Below are positions 7,308-7,826 of a stretch of 7,826 nucleotides of DNA, one piece after another. The stretch is from an uncultured Oxalobacteraceae bacterium (lineage in GTDB: Bacteria; Pseudomonadota; Gammaproteobacteria; Burkholderiales; Burkholderiaceae). Below the pieces are notes generated by a model, which was not told the origin of the DNA, did no database searches, and worked only from the letters and a program-made list of their open reading frames with translations. Positions within the stretch are counted from its first letter, which is position 1, and every line of letters starts with the position of its first letter. The stretch is from positions 1-7,826 of the forward strand of contig CAMLDH010000175.1 in assembly GCA_946478765.1 (NCBI GenBank), given 5' to 3'. Made by a program: the position numbers and the translations under genes.

Positions 7308-7340
7308 CCGGCTCCCGCCCCCTGTACTTGCGTTGCCTGT

Positions 7341-7374
7341 GCCGGCCGCTGCGATGACCGGCGTGTCCGTTTTT
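7341..7374 (+). terminator. Possible weak terminator after the Lrp/AsnC gene
   Basis: GCCGG (7341-7345) can pair with CCGGC (7358-7362) over a 12-nt loop, and a run of five T (7370-7374) follows seven bases later. The gap between stem and T-run makes this a poor intrinsic terminator, but its place 33 nt after the stop codon is right. Confidence 0.3.
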
Positions 7375-7433
7375 GCCATCCGATGCAGCCCGTGCCCTTC
7401 CTCCACGCAACGCGCGCCGCATAACATGCCAAA

Positions 7434-7474
7434 CGCGGGCAAAAAACACAATTTTTATCCTTTTGCCGGCCGCG
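7434..7474. promoter_or_regulatory. Long imperfect inverted repeat upstream of the dehydrogenase gene
   Basis: GGCAAAA (7438-7444) and TTTTGCC (7461-7467) are perfect complements with a 16-nt AT-rich spacer. Outside them CGCGG (7434-7438) matches CCGCG (7470-7474), with a small bulge on the right. The arms are centred 23 bp apart, close to two helical turns, which would suit a dimeric regulator. The same sequence could also fold as a hairpin with an A/T-rich loop. It is the only AT-rich block in the gap between the regulator and the dehydrogenase gene. Confidence 0.4.
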
Positions 7475-7517
7475 ATACGCAAACTCCCGCTGGGCGTTCT
7501 GCCCTAACATAAAGCTA

Positions 7518-7551
7518 CCCGCCCGCTTTCTCACGCCATGGTCTTGGCGGG
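7518..7551 (+). other. Hairpin-forming sequence in the leader of the dehydrogenase gene
   Basis: CCCGCC (7518-7523) pairs with GGCGGG (7546-7551) around a 22-nt loop, followed by pyrimidine-rich CTTTCCTTACTCTT. It sits 31 nt before the start codon. It resembles a weak terminator or attenuator hairpin, or it may be a chance GC-rich pairing. Confidence 0.25.
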
Positions 7552-7582
7552 CTTTCCTTACTCTTACAGATCGGTCCTCACG

Positions 7583-7826
7583 ATGAAGCACTCATACAAC
7601 ATCGCTGTCATTCCGGGCGACGGCATCGGCAAGGAAGTCATGCCAGAAGGCTTGCGCGTGCTCGACGCCGCTGCCAAACGCTTCGACATCCACCTCAACT
7701 TCAATCACATCGAATGGGCCAGCTGCGATTACTACGCCGCCACCGGCAAGATGATGCCCGACGACTGGAAGGCGCAGCTTGCCGGCATGGATGCCATCTA
7801 CTTCGGCGCCGTCGGCTGGCCCGACA
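7583..7826 (+). CDS. Tartrate / D-malate dehydrogenase-type protein (isocitrate/isopropylmalate dehydrogenase family), 5' part
   Basis: Eighty-one codons are visible before the window ends; the frame is open to the last base, so the gene continues outside. The product begins MKHSYNIAVIPGDGIGKEVM, the nucleotide-binding start of the beta-decarboxylating dehydrogenase family, and continues with IEWASCDYYAATGKMMPDDW (43-62) and MDAIYFGAVGWPD (69-81). The SCDYY and GAVGWP segments are those I associate with tartrate dehydrogenase/decarboxylase and D-malate dehydrogenase (ttuC/dmlA group), which use NAD and a divalent metal to oxidise and decarboxylate hydroxy acids. 3-Isopropylmalate dehydrogenase is a less likely alternative. 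The active-site Arg, Lys and Asp residues lie beyond the window. No strong ribosome-binding site precedes the ATG, but family alignment fixes the start. Confidence 0.9.
   Translation, partial: MKHSYNIAVIPGDGIGKEVMPEGLRVLDAAAKRFDIHLNFNHIEWASCDYYAATGKMMPDDWKAQLAGMDAIYFGAVGWPD

Overview
The window looks like a chromosomal segment of a GC-rich proteobacterium. The codon usage of the right half and the gene types (class III aminotransferase, Lrp/AsnC regulator, tartrate/D-malate-type dehydrogenase) suggest a betaproteobacterium of the order Burkholderiales, possibly the Oxalobacteraceae. This placement is an impression from sequence style, not a computed result.

Left part (1-588): no convincing gene. 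It holds low-quality sequence resembling eroded intergenic or mobile-element debris, then a striking tandem array of the 7-mer GAGCTCT (about nine copies, 424-486). A possible extended -10 promoter and a clear ribosome-binding site follow and lead into the main gene.

Centre (589-4104): one large gene for a 1171-residue bacterial NLR-like protein. It has an N-terminal PD-(D/E)xK/Cap4-like (DUF4297-like) nuclease domain, a central NACHT STAND NTPase, and a long helical C-terminal region that I cannot assign and that probably acts as sensor. This architecture is typical of single-gene anti-phage defence (Avs/bNACHT type). The gene is visibly less GC-rich than the right-hand genes and lies between non-coding relic sequence, which suggests horizontal acquisition. 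It is the most interesting item here. A small hairpin followed by four T lies just after it.

Middle right (4380-4859, minus strand): a small VOC-superfamily (PhnB/3-demethylubiquinone methyltransferase-like) protein, convergent with the NLR gene. A 479-bp intergenic region separates it from the divergent aminotransferase.

Right part (5339-7826): ordinary core-type metabolism. A class III PLP-dependent aminotransferase is followed, same strand, by an Lrp/AsnC regulator that may control it. The 94-bp gap between them carries two overlapping inverted repeats that look like an operator. A further intergenic region with a weak terminator and a long imperfect inverted repeat precedes the 5' end of a tartrate/D-malate dehydrogenase-type gene, cut off by the window end.
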